NCBI GenBank assembly: GCA_026214975.1 | Contig: CM047808.1 | Coordinates: 65,064,583 to 65,128,582, forward strand | Origin: Gentiana macrophylla | Taxonomy: Eukaryota; Streptophyta; Magnoliopsida; Gentianales; Gentianaceae | Direction of reading: 5' to 3' | Length of the DNA: 64,000 nucleotides | Shown: one piece after another, positions 45,262 to 56,281 of the stretch | Position numbering within the stretch: the first letter of the stretch is position 1 | How the letters are laid out: every line of letters starts with the position of its first letter | Notes under the pieces: model-generated | The model's input: only the letters and a program-made list of their open reading frames with translations | The model's database searches: none | Told to the model about the DNA's origin: nothing | Translations under genes and position numbers: made by a program

Positions 45262-46150
45262 AAAGTTGGATCATGAAGCAATCACCATTGCTTGCTTTAC
45301 ACAAAACATGTCTATTATCAACCAGAAGTATGACAATATTCTATATGAAATCTATAATAAAATACGACCTAATATATCTAACATTCACTTATTTGGAGGA
45401 AAATTATTCATCAAAAACAATGGCAAAGATCAGCTGAAAACCTTTGATGAAAAAGTTGATGAAGAGATAATCATGGTATATTGAGAAACAAGCTAATATT
45501 TTAGGATTCTAAACAAGAGAACAATGGTCATTGAAGAATCAGTCCATGTTGTGTTTGATGAACCCAACTTCAGCAGAGAAAATGTTGATGAAGTTAAAAA
45601 GTAATAATAGAAATAGAGAAGCTAAAAATTTCAGATTCAATCTATACTGAAGATGAATCAGTTGATCATGGATGAATCATACGAGACAACCATACAACCA
45701 GTAGAGAAACTAGATTTTAGTTGGCTCAAAATCATCCATCCGAGTAAGTGATAGGAGATATACATGCATGTGAATACCTGAAGACAACTTAAAGCAATTT
45801 TCAGTTGTTTCCTATCGTAATTGGAACCAAAGACAATAGATGAAACCAATGAGAATGTTGATTGGATTGTTGCAATGAAAAAAGAACTCAATGAGTAAAG
45901 GAATCATTTTCTGGAATTAACGGATAAACATAATCATGCAAACATTATTCACACTAATTGGGTGTTCAAACACAAGATGGATGAACAAGGTCTCATAGTC
46001 GGTAACAAAGCAAGAGTAATGAAAATAGAAAACTCTTATACAGAAGGAATATACTTTGATGAGATTTATGCAAATGTATCTAGATTGAAAGCTATCAGAT
46101 TGTTTTTAACATATGCTACTCACAATACGGGTGGGAAAAGTGCTTTCTTC
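45262..46150 (+). pseudogene. Element F: SIRE-type copia integrase tail to RT fragment
   Basis: 45266-45480 reads EAITIACFTQNMSIINQKYD, then NISNIHLFGGKLFI, the integrase C-terminal block. 45530-45580 has ESVHVVFDEPNFS. 45840-46145 has NVDWIVAMKKELNE, HANIIHTNWVFKHKMDEQG and SRLKAIRLFLTYATHN, ending at KSAFF, the RT 'KSAFLNG' block. It has many stops and breaks off at about 46150. It is the outermost visible layer of the nested block. Confidence 0.8.
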
Positions 46151-46508
46151 TTTTATGATATCACGGCATGGAAAACTTATGTGCCCTACAAATCATGTAT
46201 GTTTCTTACTTGCATGTCATCAAGATATACTTATGTAAATTCATCCAAATTGGGGATGCATGTTTGCTACCAAAAACAAAAGGTTGGTTATGTCACAACA
46301 TAAATAATTCCGTAATTAGTATTAAAAAAATGTGAACAAATAATGGTGTTCTGTATTTTGTAAGGAATACTTAAACCATATAAGATTCACACTTAGTAAT
46401 TTACACGTTTTAACCAATTTATGATGATAAATTATCTTCATGATATTATAAATATTAGAGATGAAGTAGCATCATACAAATATTATTGCATTCATCTCTA
46501 TGATTATA

Positions 46509-46589
<81 letters not shown>

Positions 46590-46712
46590 GTATTATGTGT
46601 GTGTGTGTGATTTTTAACGTGAATGTACAACCTTCGGTGGTAAGGATGAGAAACGGGCACCTTCGTTTTTCTTACCAGTTCATTTTTACCTTCATTGCTT
46701 CACTTTTAGACA
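46151..46712. other. No gene; AT-rich sequence with a microsatellite
   Basis: There is no recognisable coding sequence. At 46513-46577 lies an uninterrupted (TA)n run of about 65 bp, followed by (TATG)n to about 46591 and (GT)n to about 46609. This region is directly downstream, in minus-strand sense, of the P450 stop codon and may include its 3' untranslated region. Confidence 0.7.
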
Positions 46713-47048
46713 TCATGTATGATAAGGAATTGGAATTACTTGAAGATCATTTTTCCTTCGGACTGTCATACAAAATTTTTCTGTCATGTCGAATTCTTCT
46801 GGCAACATTTCACCCGGAAGTTTCCAATCAAAATGGAAAAATAATTGGGCAAGTGACAGATGAATGCTAGGAATAGCAAATGAGATACCGGGACAAATCC
46901 TTCTCCCACCACCAAAAGGAATATATTGGAAATGATTCCCCTTGTATTCTATATTTGATTCAAGAAATCGATCCGGATAAAACTTATTAGAATCAGTCCA
47001 AGTTTTAGGATCTCTTCCCATTGCCCAAGCATTGATAAAAAATGTTGT
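46713..47048 (-). pseudogene. Cytochrome P450 (CYP71 clan), C-terminal part of last exon
   Basis: The minus-strand frame runs from the left border of element T to a stop at 46713-46715. It carries INAWAMGRDPKTWTD, FYPDRFLES (the PERF-type motif) and the haem-binding loop FGGGRRICPG with the cysteine ligand. LAQLFFHFDWKLPGE, FDMTEKFCMTVRRK and a short proline-containing tail follow. No internal stop is seen. The wording resembles the CYP71D group, ER-bound monooxygenases of terpenoid or other specialised metabolism; subfamily is inferred. The exon continues at 60879 beyond T; GTTGT at 47044-47048 is the duplicated target. Confidence 0.9.
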
Positions 47049-47500
47049 TGATGGTATATGGGCCCACTTGGCCGGGTTATTTACAATTGGGTCAGGCCCA
47101 TCTCACGATCAACAATAATATAGGGAGGCGGCGGACGGGACTACTCGCCATATTCTCAAGAGAATGATTGCTTGGCGTAATGACTAAGTAACTGCCAAAA
47201 ACAGAGTCTCTAATGATGTGAACGTTTACAAACGTGGGTAGACCCCACGTCTTATAGTTGACAAGATAACCGATGATAACTCCCCATTATGGTAGGGAAG
47301 GTTATCACCGTGATCTGAAGGTATAAAGAAAAAGCCTGAACTACGATGGGGACTTGATTCCTATTCAACACTTGAATTGGATATGTAGGCAGCTCTCTCA
47401 AAGGAGTTCAGTCCAAATTCCTACAAAATTATACATGTTTCAATATTATTTTCCTAACTCGAATCATTGAATTACCCGTTTACAATTTTAAGGAGGGTCA
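47049..47500 (+). repeat. Element T 5' LTR
   Basis: The LTR is 452 bp, from TGATGGTATATGGGCCC to AAGGAGGGTCA, with a TATAAAG box at 47322-47328. It is paired with 60425-60878. The clearest mismatches fall where the 3' copy has CTGG, CAG and CTG words (47125-47185 against 60503-60560). Confidence 0.92.
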
Positions 47501-47683
47501 GGATTCTAGTTAGTGAGTTGCTTTTATAGTAAAAATGGTGAAAATCCATGGGAAGAAGCACCAAAATTAGCCGGAAGTTGAAGATCAATCCAGGGAAAGA
47601 GCCCATAAGGTAACGGTCAACAACCTGGAAATAACACTCTAATAGAATAAGGACAAACCAGCACACCAAAGGCAGTCAGAAAG

Positions 47684-48780
47684 ATGTTGGTGGAAAATCT
47701 GGCAAATCTCAAAGGAGAAGAGATAAAAGCCATCTTTGAGGAGGTGGTGAAAGCTAGAAATCGGGATGCCGAAGTTTCAGAAACACCTCATCCTCATAAT
47801 AGAATCACGAATGAAAAACTTGAGGCAGAGTCCAGTGGAAGGGTGGTTGTTACTCGCCCAGGTGGTGATAACGCCAAAGCAGAATGGATGCTATTCTTAG
47901 GCCTAAGCAAGATGAGTTTAGGCTGATGTCTCCTTTTAGTGCGGATATTGATACATTTCCTTGTCCTCCAGGATTCAAGACCCCCAAGATTCAGTCATAT
48001 GATGGCACTAAGGATCCATATGACCATAACGCACCAGAAGAGATGAAATGCAGGGCATTTGCAACTCTTCTTACAGGGAAGGCAAGGTATTGATTTAAGA
48101 AGTTGAGCCCCAGGTCCATACCAGACTTCCTCACTTTGACCAGAAAGTTCATGCATGCGTTTATCACTGTGAGACCTTTCCAGAGAAACCGAACATATTT
48201 GCTGACCATCAGACAGAAAAGTGAGGAAACAGTGCTACAGTTCATCAAAAGCTTTAATGGAGAATCATCCCAGATAGCGGATCTGGATGATAAATTCTTG
48301 GTAGCATCCTTCGCGGCAGGTTTGAAAGAAGGAAGGCTACATGCAAAGTTGAGCAGCAAAAATCCGAGCACGATGGAAGAATGTCTAGAAATTGCGTATA
48401 AACATTCTCAAGGAAAAGAGGCAAACAGGGCTAAGAGAGAGGAATCTCACAGGGATTCAACAAAAGGGAAAACCTAATGATAAATCTGACAAGAAAAGAA
48501 AATCAGTTGGGACCGGGTAACCGCTCCCATATCTGACTAGTTAGGGAAGAAATGTGCTTTGCTGGACAAAGACCTTATTCTTTTTAACAGATCCCGTGAT
48601 CAATTTCTAGCGATAATAGAGAAGAAAGGAATCGCCAAGACTCCACCTCCTTTGATGGGTCCAAGAGAAAAAATGGACCATACAAGGTGTTGCAGATATC
48701 ATAAAGACATTGGGCATGACTCTAAGCATTGCATGGACCAGATCAAAGATATAGATACGGTAGCTATAGAAGGTTAGATC
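47684..48780 (+). pseudogene. Element T gag with CHCC-like zinc motif
   Basis: The N-terminal frame starts at 47684 (MLVENLANLKGEEIKAIFEE). A frameshift near 47890 leads to PFSADIDTFPCPPGFKTPKI and QSYDGTKDPYDH, then a jump to EEMKCRAFATLLTGKARY that suggests a short internal deletion. After a stop at about 48091 the capsid core continues: RKFMHAFITVRPFQRNRTYL, SEETVLQFIKSFN, FAAGLKEGRLHAKL. Further on, CCRYHKDIGHDSKHC (about 48691) is the zinc-binding signature usual in Tat-type gag. Stops in between make it non-functional. Confidence 0.88.
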
Positions 48781-48929
48781 GATGAATACATCGATCGATC
48801 ACAAGGAGATAACCTCAGAGGAATGATGGAGTTCAGAAGATTCAACAACAATCAGGATAGAAATTATCAGAGGAGACGTAGGGATCCATCTCCTGATGTT
48901 GATAGGCATAGGTAAAATTCCCCAATCAA

Positions 48930-49640
48930 CACGGTGAATATGATTGTTGGGGGACCAGCAGGCATTGGCAAAGCTGTTCAACAAGAAAAAAATGGCAACG
49001 CAAAGAAAGAAGGAGAATCAAAGAAACAAAAAGTGCTGGGAACCGTCCAATATGGCACAGAAAATGCACTACCAGCCGTTGTGAGCAATGAAGGGATTGT
49101 AGTGGAGGTAGTTATACAGAAAACTTGGTGAAAAGAGTCTTTGTGGACACGGGCAGTGCGGTAAAGTGCTATATTATAGTGCATTTCAAGCAATGAAGTT
49201 GGCCGACTCAGAGTTGACTCATGTGTCAACTCCTCTCTTTGGATTCACAGGACCTCATATTCATCCGGTGGGTATGATTAAATTATTAACAACTTTTGGA
49301 AAAAGACCACGGAGCAGGACTCTAATGGTCAATTATGTGGTGGTCAATGCCCCATCTGCGTACAATGTGATTTTGGGCGGACCAGCATTGATCGATCTCA
49401 GAGTTGTAGTGTCCCCGTCACATAACAGAATGAAGTTCCCAACCTTAGAAGGAGAAGCTACTGTTAAGGGAGATGTGGATGTTGCGAAGAACTACTATAA
49501 AGCCACAATCAGTGGGAGGGTAAAAGTGCAGCAGGTGACAATAAAAGATCTCGTTCCAGAAGAAGAAAAGAGTTGGCAATCTAATGATCCGGTGGGGCCA
49601 ATAGTCCTAGATGAAAATGACCCAGAATCTACAGTCCGTA
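48930..49640 (+). pseudogene. Element T aspartic protease
   Basis: The catalytic motif VDTGSA is at about 49142-49159, after a non-conserved stretch with GGPAGIGKAV. A frameshift follows, and the protease body continues in the frame from 49166 (FQAMKLADSELTHVSTPLFG, MVNYVVVNAPSAYNVILGGP, VVSPSHNRMKFPT), which is the standard Tat-type protease end. The spacer to RT holds EKSWQSNDPVG and IGSWIPTEQKK. Confidence 0.88.
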
Positions 49641-51007
49641 TAGGATCATGGATACCCACTGAGCAGAAGAAAATTCTTGTCAGGATCTTGAAAGATTACA
49701 AAAATGTGTTAGCATGGAAAGCCAGTGACATGCCAGGACTATCAACGAAGTTGGTTGCACATAAGCTCAACATAGACCCAACCAAAAAACCGGTGAAGCA
49801 GAAAAAAAAAGGTCTTTTGCCCATAAAGGATACATGCTGTCCAGCAAGAGGTAGAGATGCTGTTGCAGGCCAACATGATTAAAGAGGTTATATATCCTGA
49901 GTGGCTAGCAAATCCTGTGCTATTCAAAAAGCCAGATGGTACTGGAGGATGTGTGTGGATTTCACATATTTAAACAAGGCATGCCCTAAAGATAGCAACA
50001 CATCCCCTAGAATTGATAGGCTAGTGGATTCCACAGTTGGATATGAAATTTTTGCTTTCATAGATGCATATAAGGGGTACCACCATATTATGACGGACCC
50101 CGAAGACGCTGTAAAAACTGCATTTATTACTGAATTTGGTTCCTACTACTATGTGTCTATGCATTTTGGGTTAAAGAATGCAGGGGCTACATACCAGAGG
50201 GAAGTCAATAAAATTTTTAAACAACAGATCGGTAAATCGATGGAGGTGTATGTAGATGATTTATTGATCAAGAGCAGGACTCTTGACCAATATTTGAAAG
50301 ATGTGGCAGAAGATTGTCAAGTATTGAGACAAACTCGAATGAAGTTGAATCCTAAAAATGTACTTTTGGAGTGAGGTCAGGCAAATTTCTTGGTTATATG
50401 ATATCCAAAAGAGGTCAGGGCCAACCCTAATAAATTGGAAGCTTTGAAGACTAGGCCCGAACCGAAGAACATTAAAGAAGTCCAACGATTAACAGGAAGA
50501 TTAGCAGCGCTAAATCATTTTATGTCAAAATCGGCGCAGAAGTCATTGCCTTTCTTTAAAATTTTCAGGAATGCCAGCCCATTCGAGTGGAACGCAAAAT
50601 GTCAACAAGCTTTCCAAGAATTAAAGGATCATATCATTCAGCTACAAACCCTAACTCCTCCTCAAGAAGGTGAGGTATTATTCTTATACTTATCCTTTTG
50701 TAATAAAGTAGTAAGTGTTGTGCTGGTAAAACAACATGGTATGTTACAAAGGCCTGTGTATTTGGTGAGCAATGCCCTACAAGGGCTAGAGGTCAGGTAT
50801 TCTGAGGTAGAAAAATTGGTTATAGCCCTTGTACATGCCACAAGAAAACTAAGACCATATTTTCAGAGTCATCCAGTGATAGAATTGATAAATCAACCCT
50901 TCAAGCAAATTTTAGATAAACCAGATAAGTCTGGAATATTGGTAAAGTGGGTAGTTGAATTAGCAGGGTTTGACAATGACTACAAACCAATAACGGTAGA
51001 CCAGTGA
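49641..51007 (+). pseudogene. Element T reverse transcriptase and first RNase H
   Basis: RT starts near VLAWKASDMPGL and has a frame break at about 49870. The conserved blocks are MCVDFTYLNKACPKD, IDAYKGYHHIMTDPEDA, HFGLKNAGATYQREV and the catalytic YVDD at 50249-50260. A break near 50375 precedes VQRLTGRLAALNHFMSKSAQ, the connection to RNase H (FEWNAKCQQAFQELKDH, LYLSFCNKVVSVVLVKQHG, RYSEVEKLVIALVHATRKLR). All motifs fit plant gypsy of the Tat group. Confidence 0.93.
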
Positions 51008-51440
51008 GTGGAGCAAAAGGTTGACCAGCGAGTGGCCGAGCAGTGGCAGCACTATGTAGACGGAGCTTCCAACAAAGAGGGAGCAGGAGCAGGACTCCTA
51101 CTTCTTAGCCCGAAAGGTGAAGAATTCCCATATGCCTTTCACATCGAGTTTAAGGCCACTAAAAATGAAGCAGAATACGAAGCTTTAATAACTTGATTAA
51201 ATCTAGCACAGAAACTAGGTGCGGAAAACCTAAAAGTGTATACTGATTCACAGCTCGTCACTAACATATCAAAGGAGAATATAAAGCCAAGGAAGGCCCT
51301 ATGAAGAAGTACCTAGCGGCTGCACAGAGGAAGCTGCAAAACTTCTTAATGGTGGAAGTGGAACAGATAACTAGGGCCCAAAATACCAGAGTAGATGCAT
51401 TATCCAAGCTGGGTTCTAATTTTCTGTCCAACAAGAAAGT
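51008..51440 (+). pseudogene. Element T second (archaeal-type) RNase H
   Basis: After a stop at 51007, QHYVDGASNKEGAGAGLLLL gives the first Asp and glycine-rich strand, and KNEAEYEALIT gives the Glu. Another stop interrupts at about 51196, and VYTDSQLVTN gives the next Asp. This extra RNase H of the archaeal type, placed between the normal RNase H and integrase, is a hallmark of the Tat lineage. The tail (LQNFLMVEVEQITRAQNTRV) ends with the DALSKLGS block. Confidence 0.9.
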
Positions 51441-52650
51441 GATAGTTGAGCAGTTAAAACAAAAGAGCTATGATGCGGTACCTATAACACAGGCAGAAAC
51501 TTGGATGGATCCAATTATGATGTATCTGAGAGATGGAAAACTCCCCGAAGACAGGGTATGTGCCAAAAAACTGATAAGACTCTCGGCAAGATACGCACAG
51601 TTCAACGAGGTGCTATACAGAAAATCCTACGCAGCACCATGGCTGAAGTGTGTCACCCCGGAAGATGGGGACTATGTGCTGAGAGAAATCCACCTTGGAT
51701 TTTTTTGGAAATCATTTGGGAACAAGAGATCTGACTAGAAAATGTAAAATTTTTGGATATTACTGGCCAGAAATGCAAGAGGATGCAAAGAAGCTGGTCA
51801 ATACATGCAAGGCATGCCAGGTGCATGGTAATTTATCCCATAAGGCTAGGTAGGAGATGACACCAATCACGTCACCTTGGCCCTTTAATGGGGGATAGAC
51901 CTAATAGGTCTCCTACCCAGAGCACCAGGAAATCCAAGGCTTCTGGTGGTGGCAGTAGATTACTTCACCAAATGGGTGGAAGCCGAGCCTTTGGCCACCA
52001 TCACGGCCAACCAAATTCAAAAGTTCCTATGCAAGAATATTCTGTGCAGTTATGGCATTCCAAAAGTGCTCATCTCCGATAATGGCACTCAATTTGAGGA
52101 TCAAGGAGTGAAGACTTGGTGCACAAATTTAGGAATATCTCAACACTTCACATATGTGGCTCATCCTGAAGCCAATGGGCAGGTTGGCAGACCAACAGGC
52201 AATTTAAGCAAGGATTGAAGAAAATGCTGGAGCAGGAAGGGTCTCATTAGGCAGATCCCCTTCCCAATATCTTATGGGCATATAGAACTACCCCATATGC
52301 CGCTACATAGGAAACTCCATATTCCTTAGCATATGGATGCGAAGCAGTGATACCTGCAGAGATTGGGTATAAATCCCCCAGGACAGAATTATACTGTCCA
52401 GAAACACAGGAAGTAGATATACTGCACATTAAGGATGAGCTGGAACACAAACGAGATGTAGCTCTAATACAGATGGCCAAGTACAAGCAGCGGATTGCTC
52501 AATACTACAACTCCAAAGTTAGAGGTACTTATTTTAAAGAAGGTGATTTAGTTCTGAGGCGAAATGATGCCAACAGGCAAGGTCCATCGGGAAAGTTAGA
52601 CCCAAATTGGGAAGGTCCTTACAAAATCATCAAAGTACATGGAAAATGAT
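51441..52650 (+). pseudogene. Element T integrase
   Basis: An N-terminal zinc region is readable near 51760-51840 (DYYW-like YYWPEMQEDAKKLV, then CKACQVHG). The core follows, with the first Asp in the GIDLIG block (after a stop), VAVDYFTKWVEAEPLATITA, the second Asp in ISDNGTQFED, and HPEANGQV with the expected Glu region altered. The C-terminal domain has RGTYFKEGDLVLRR and LDPNWEGPYKIIKV. Stops near 51740, 51850, 51900, 52218 and 52310 show decay. Confidence 0.9.
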
Positions 52651-52856
52651 CATATCAACTAGCTAATGCCTCTGGACAGTCAATTCCTAGGAGTTGGAAT
52701 GTTATTCACCTAAGAAATACAATCCATAGAATAAGCTTATTTTTTGAAATTGTTATCCATTTGAATATATTTTCATTAATTTTATTTATTATATGTTTGA
52801 ATATTTTAAGTTGTGTTGAAACACATAAAATTAAAGGCAAAATTCCATAAAATAAA

Positions 52857-53500
52857 TTGAGTGTCGAACTTGCAGCGCAAGGACATTTTTGGGCAGAAGA
52901 CCCATCGTAAAAATCTAAGTGTCGAACTTGCCGCGCAATGACATTTCTGGGCAGAAAACCCATCGTGAAAATCTAAGTGACACACTTGCAGTGCAAGGAC
53001 ACTCTGGGCAGGATACCCATCATAAAAATAAACTGAGTGTTGAACTTGCAACGCAAGGACATTTTAGGGCAAAAGACCCATCATAAAAGTCTAAGTGTCA
53101 CGCATGCAGTGCAAGGACATTTCCGGGTAGAAAACCCATCGTAAAAATCTAAGTGTCACACTTGCAGTGCAAGGACACTCTGGCAGGATACCCATCATAA
53201 AAATAAACTGAGTGTCGAACTTGCAGTGCAAGGACATTTCTGGGCAGAAGACCCATCATAAATACCTAAGTGTCACGCTTGCAGTGCAAGGACAATCTGG
53301 GCAGAATACCCGTCATAAAGATAATAAGTTTTCAACTTGCAGCGCAAGGACACTCTGGGTAAAAGACCCATCGTAAAATAAACTAAGGGCCAAACTTACA
53401 GAGCGAAAGCCTTCTGGGCAGAAGACCCACTACACGAATGGACAAAAAACCAAACTTGCAGCGACAAGGACACTCTGGGCAAAATACCCAGTGGTGAGTA
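52857..53500 (+). repeat. Tandem array of 57-60 bp units in element T
   Basis: About eleven head-to-tail units share AGTGTCGAACTTGCAGYGCA, then AGGACA, CTGGGCAGAAGACCCATC and TAAAAAT. Two variants, with CGAACTTGC or CACACTTGC at the start, alternate irregularly, which suggests duplication of more than one unit at a time. It lies between integrase and the antisense ORF, a region where Tat-type elements often carry tandem repeats. It is not coding. Confidence 0.92.
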
Positions 53501-53764
53501 ATGCAAAATGCAAAGCATTCTAAGCAGAAATATACAAATTACAATTAAATAAGCTAAGAATAAATAATCCTAGCTTCTTTGCAGCGTAATAGGAGATAAA
53601 CTACAGCCAAACAAGCAAATATCAAGAATGCAAATTCAAAATCGTTGATGATCAAAATATCAAATACATCAAAAACAAAGGTTTCATAAGGCATATTCAA
53701 ATAACATAAAAGCTGCAGAGACATCAAAGTTTGATTATCAAAATCTCAAGACGGATGTATAAAA

Positions 53765-54701
53765 TCAAGATGAAGGAGGAGCAGAAGACTTGGCAGGTTT
53801 GTTCTTGGCATACTTGCAGATAATATGTTCCCCACTTTTGTATTCATCATAACGTTTAGTGAAGATATCACATGCCTCCTTATCATACAATTTATAATTA
53901 GGTAGAGTGCTAATCACCAAATCGGTTGACTTGGCCTCGTCAACCCCCAGAGTGTATCCCCTGCACATACCAGGAGCCAGAATGATTTTGCTTTCCTCAT
54001 TGGTTTAGAGAGAAGCCTTATCCTCTGCAATGATTTTATGAACGACGTTCTGAGCAGGAGCCTTTTCCATCTGTCTCACATTCTTCTCAAACTCAGCTTT
54101 CAAATTTTTTGTTGCTTCAAGGTGCTGTTGATTTTCCTCATTCTTCTCCTTCAGCTATTGATCTCTAAGTTTCAGTTGTTCGTCATGAGTGAACAACAAA
54201 TCTTCATCTTTGTCAAGTTTGGCTTTTAATTGCTCGATCTCCTGACGAGCAGCAGTCTCGGAAGACATTAATGTTTGGTTGGCCTCCTCCAAACTGGTCA
54301 CCTTGGCATTGGCCTCCTCAAAGCTGGCCACCTTCTGCTGCAGTGCAACAATCTCTTTAGCCATACCAGAAGTTTTCTTGTGCAAAGACCTGCCCAGGTG
54401 GTAACACTGTAAAAAGGATGGAGATTAGGAAATAAAGACTAGAGAGGAAAATAAAATAACCAACAAGAAAACTACTTACAGAGTTGGCAAAGTCCTCAAC
54501 GGACATGTCTTCAAAATTAAAAGAAGAATCTTTGGCAGAGCGGCCAGACGATTTCGACCTCCGCCTTTTCTTGTTTCTCTGAAAAACAGACCTCAAGGAC
54601 ACAGCATTCATAGCAATAACTCGGTCACCATGAGGACTCTCTTTATCAGTCAAGTATATACTGTAGGGGCTCGGTAGGTTCTTAGTAGAAGGCTCTGTTA
54701 C
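53765..54701 (-). pseudogene. Element T antisense ORF, C-terminal part
   Basis: The minus strand from the K insertion reads VTEPSTKNLPSPYSIYLTDK and then an arginine/lysine-rich patch (RNKKRRRSKSSGRSAKD) that could be a nuclear targeting signal. After a break, probably an intron or frameshifts (54360-54480 looks non-coding), a coiled coil follows (VALQQKVASFEEANAKVTSL, SSETAARQEIEQLKAKLDKD). A C-terminal block (GYTLGVDEAKSTDLVIST, KRYDEYKSGEHIICKY) ends at 53765. It is transcribed opposite to gag-pol; its role is unknown. Confidence 0.75.
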
Positions 54702-56017
54702 TGTAATATCCCGAAATTTTGACTTACTAATTAATTAATAAAGGATCTAATTATTTGGACGGGCCTAAAGTGTTGTTTCTTTCTTTGTGTTGTGAAAAAA
54801 CAGCTCAAAAATCGCGTAGAGAGCTTTTAGGTTTTAGTTGAAACCCAGTGGACGGGCGTCGCCTTGAGAGGACGGCGTCCGGTCTTGGTCTCAACTTCGG
54901 CGGGCGTCCGGATTCTGGGCGGGCGTCTGAAGAACTACCTGATTCGGGATGTAAAATTTTACGGTGGGCGGGCGTCCAAGTATAATGGACGGACGTCCAG
55001 TGCTAAAAATCAATTCGAGGATGTAACAGTTTCCTGGACGCGTCGTCGAGATCTTGGGCGGGCGTCTACTTTTCAAGCGGGCGTCCAACATTTCGAGGCG
55101 GGCGTCCGGTTTAAATGTTTTCCTTCTTTGTTAGTTATGGATAAACCTTACGAACTTGTTTTGTAAGTTGTGTTTGGATGAGACAACGGTATTGGTAACA
55201 TTGGGTTTTGGATTTTGGGCATTGGGCTCGTAGACCCGTAGTGGTTGGGCCGGATAGGGTAGCTCCCAAAGCCGTAAACCCGGAAGGTTTCCTTCGACTT
55301 CAATGACCTACGTGTTTGGGGAGTTGCAGGCGATGATGGGTCGGGCCGGATAAGGTAGTACACAGGCCGGGAACCGGGAAGGTTTCCTTGCACCCGAAAG
55401 ACGTGATGGTCCATCTAGTATGGTACCATTGGATGACCTTTAGGACCCTCACTCTCTGTGGCTTTACCCTTTTGAGGATGTGCACATTCGGGACCTTTAG
55501 GTGGCTAGTTGTGATGTTTGGTATCCATGTATGGGCAGTGGTCGTAACTTTTATAGATTGGTTGGGTCCTTCATAAATTGGTGGTACTTTTCATGGGTTG
55601 GTTTTACCTTACGTATACTAGATTTATTCTTACTCAACTTTATAGTTGACGGTTTTGCTTTCGTTTGACCTGCTTGTGATCCATTTATGGGAGGCGATTC
55701 TTAGCAGTACTTCTATGGATGTTTGCTTGTTCTTTGGGATGTCGCGGGGTTTGAGAGCCACGTAGTCAGCTTGATCCACATGTTTTCTACATTATTTGGA
55801 ATTTTAAATTTTAAAGATTTTGACGTTCCGCATAATTTCATTTTCTTTAGGACACTAGTATTCACTTTAATACTTTCTTTTAAAATAATGAATGGTGAAT
55901 GTTTATGTTCTTTCTGTTGTGGGATGTTGCATGTTACCGCCACGATCGTGTGTCGTGATGAGTGGCACTCACGGTGACCAATACCGGCGGCGACGGGATT
56001 GGAAATCGAGTGTTACA
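54702..56017 (+). repeat. Element K 5' LTR
   Basis: It begins TGTAATATCCCGAAATTTTG and ends GAGTGTTACA. About 150 bp in, a 260 bp segment (54849-55110) carries some ten GGCGGGCGTCC / GGACGGACGTCC words. Two GGGCCGGATA(G/A)GGTAG-type repeats follow (about 55248 and 55340), each with a CCGGAAGGTTTCCTT-like end. Compared with 58642 onward, the U3 agrees only for about 55 bp and then lacks an AT-rich part, so the two LTRs differ by an indel. Confidence 0.82.
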
Positions 56018-56020
56018 AAG

Positions 56021-56032
56021 TGGTATCGAGCC
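56021..56032 (+). promoter_or_regulatory. Element K primer-binding site (tRNA-iMet type)
   Basis: TGGTATCGAGCC lies three bases after the LTR end and differs from the initiator Met tRNA complement (TGGTATCAGAGC) by a one-base loss. Confidence 0.8.
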
Positions 56033-56281
56033 GTTCGACTCGGGACCACCACCTAAAATGAACCTTAAGAATAAATTCACTAAAATAAGCACAGTGAGGA
56101 TGTGTAGGGTATGTATTGAGTTCTATGTAGGAAAAGTAATGCAGTAAGTTACGATGTATGTGACAATGTGGTTGTGTGTTGCAATTAATTTTGGATGATA
56201 AGTGTTAGTATATGTGAAATATTACGTGGCATGATATAGGTGATAATTGAATGTATGATTGTTTACTTTTGTAGTTTAGCT

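Noticed and set aside
46472..46870. Open frames across the (TA)n microsatellite on both strands
   Set aside because: They only translate the simple repeat and have no domain.
52857..53500. CRISPR-like regular repeat array
   Set aside because: Units are contiguous and degenerate along their whole length, without unique spacers, and lie inside a plant retrotransposon.
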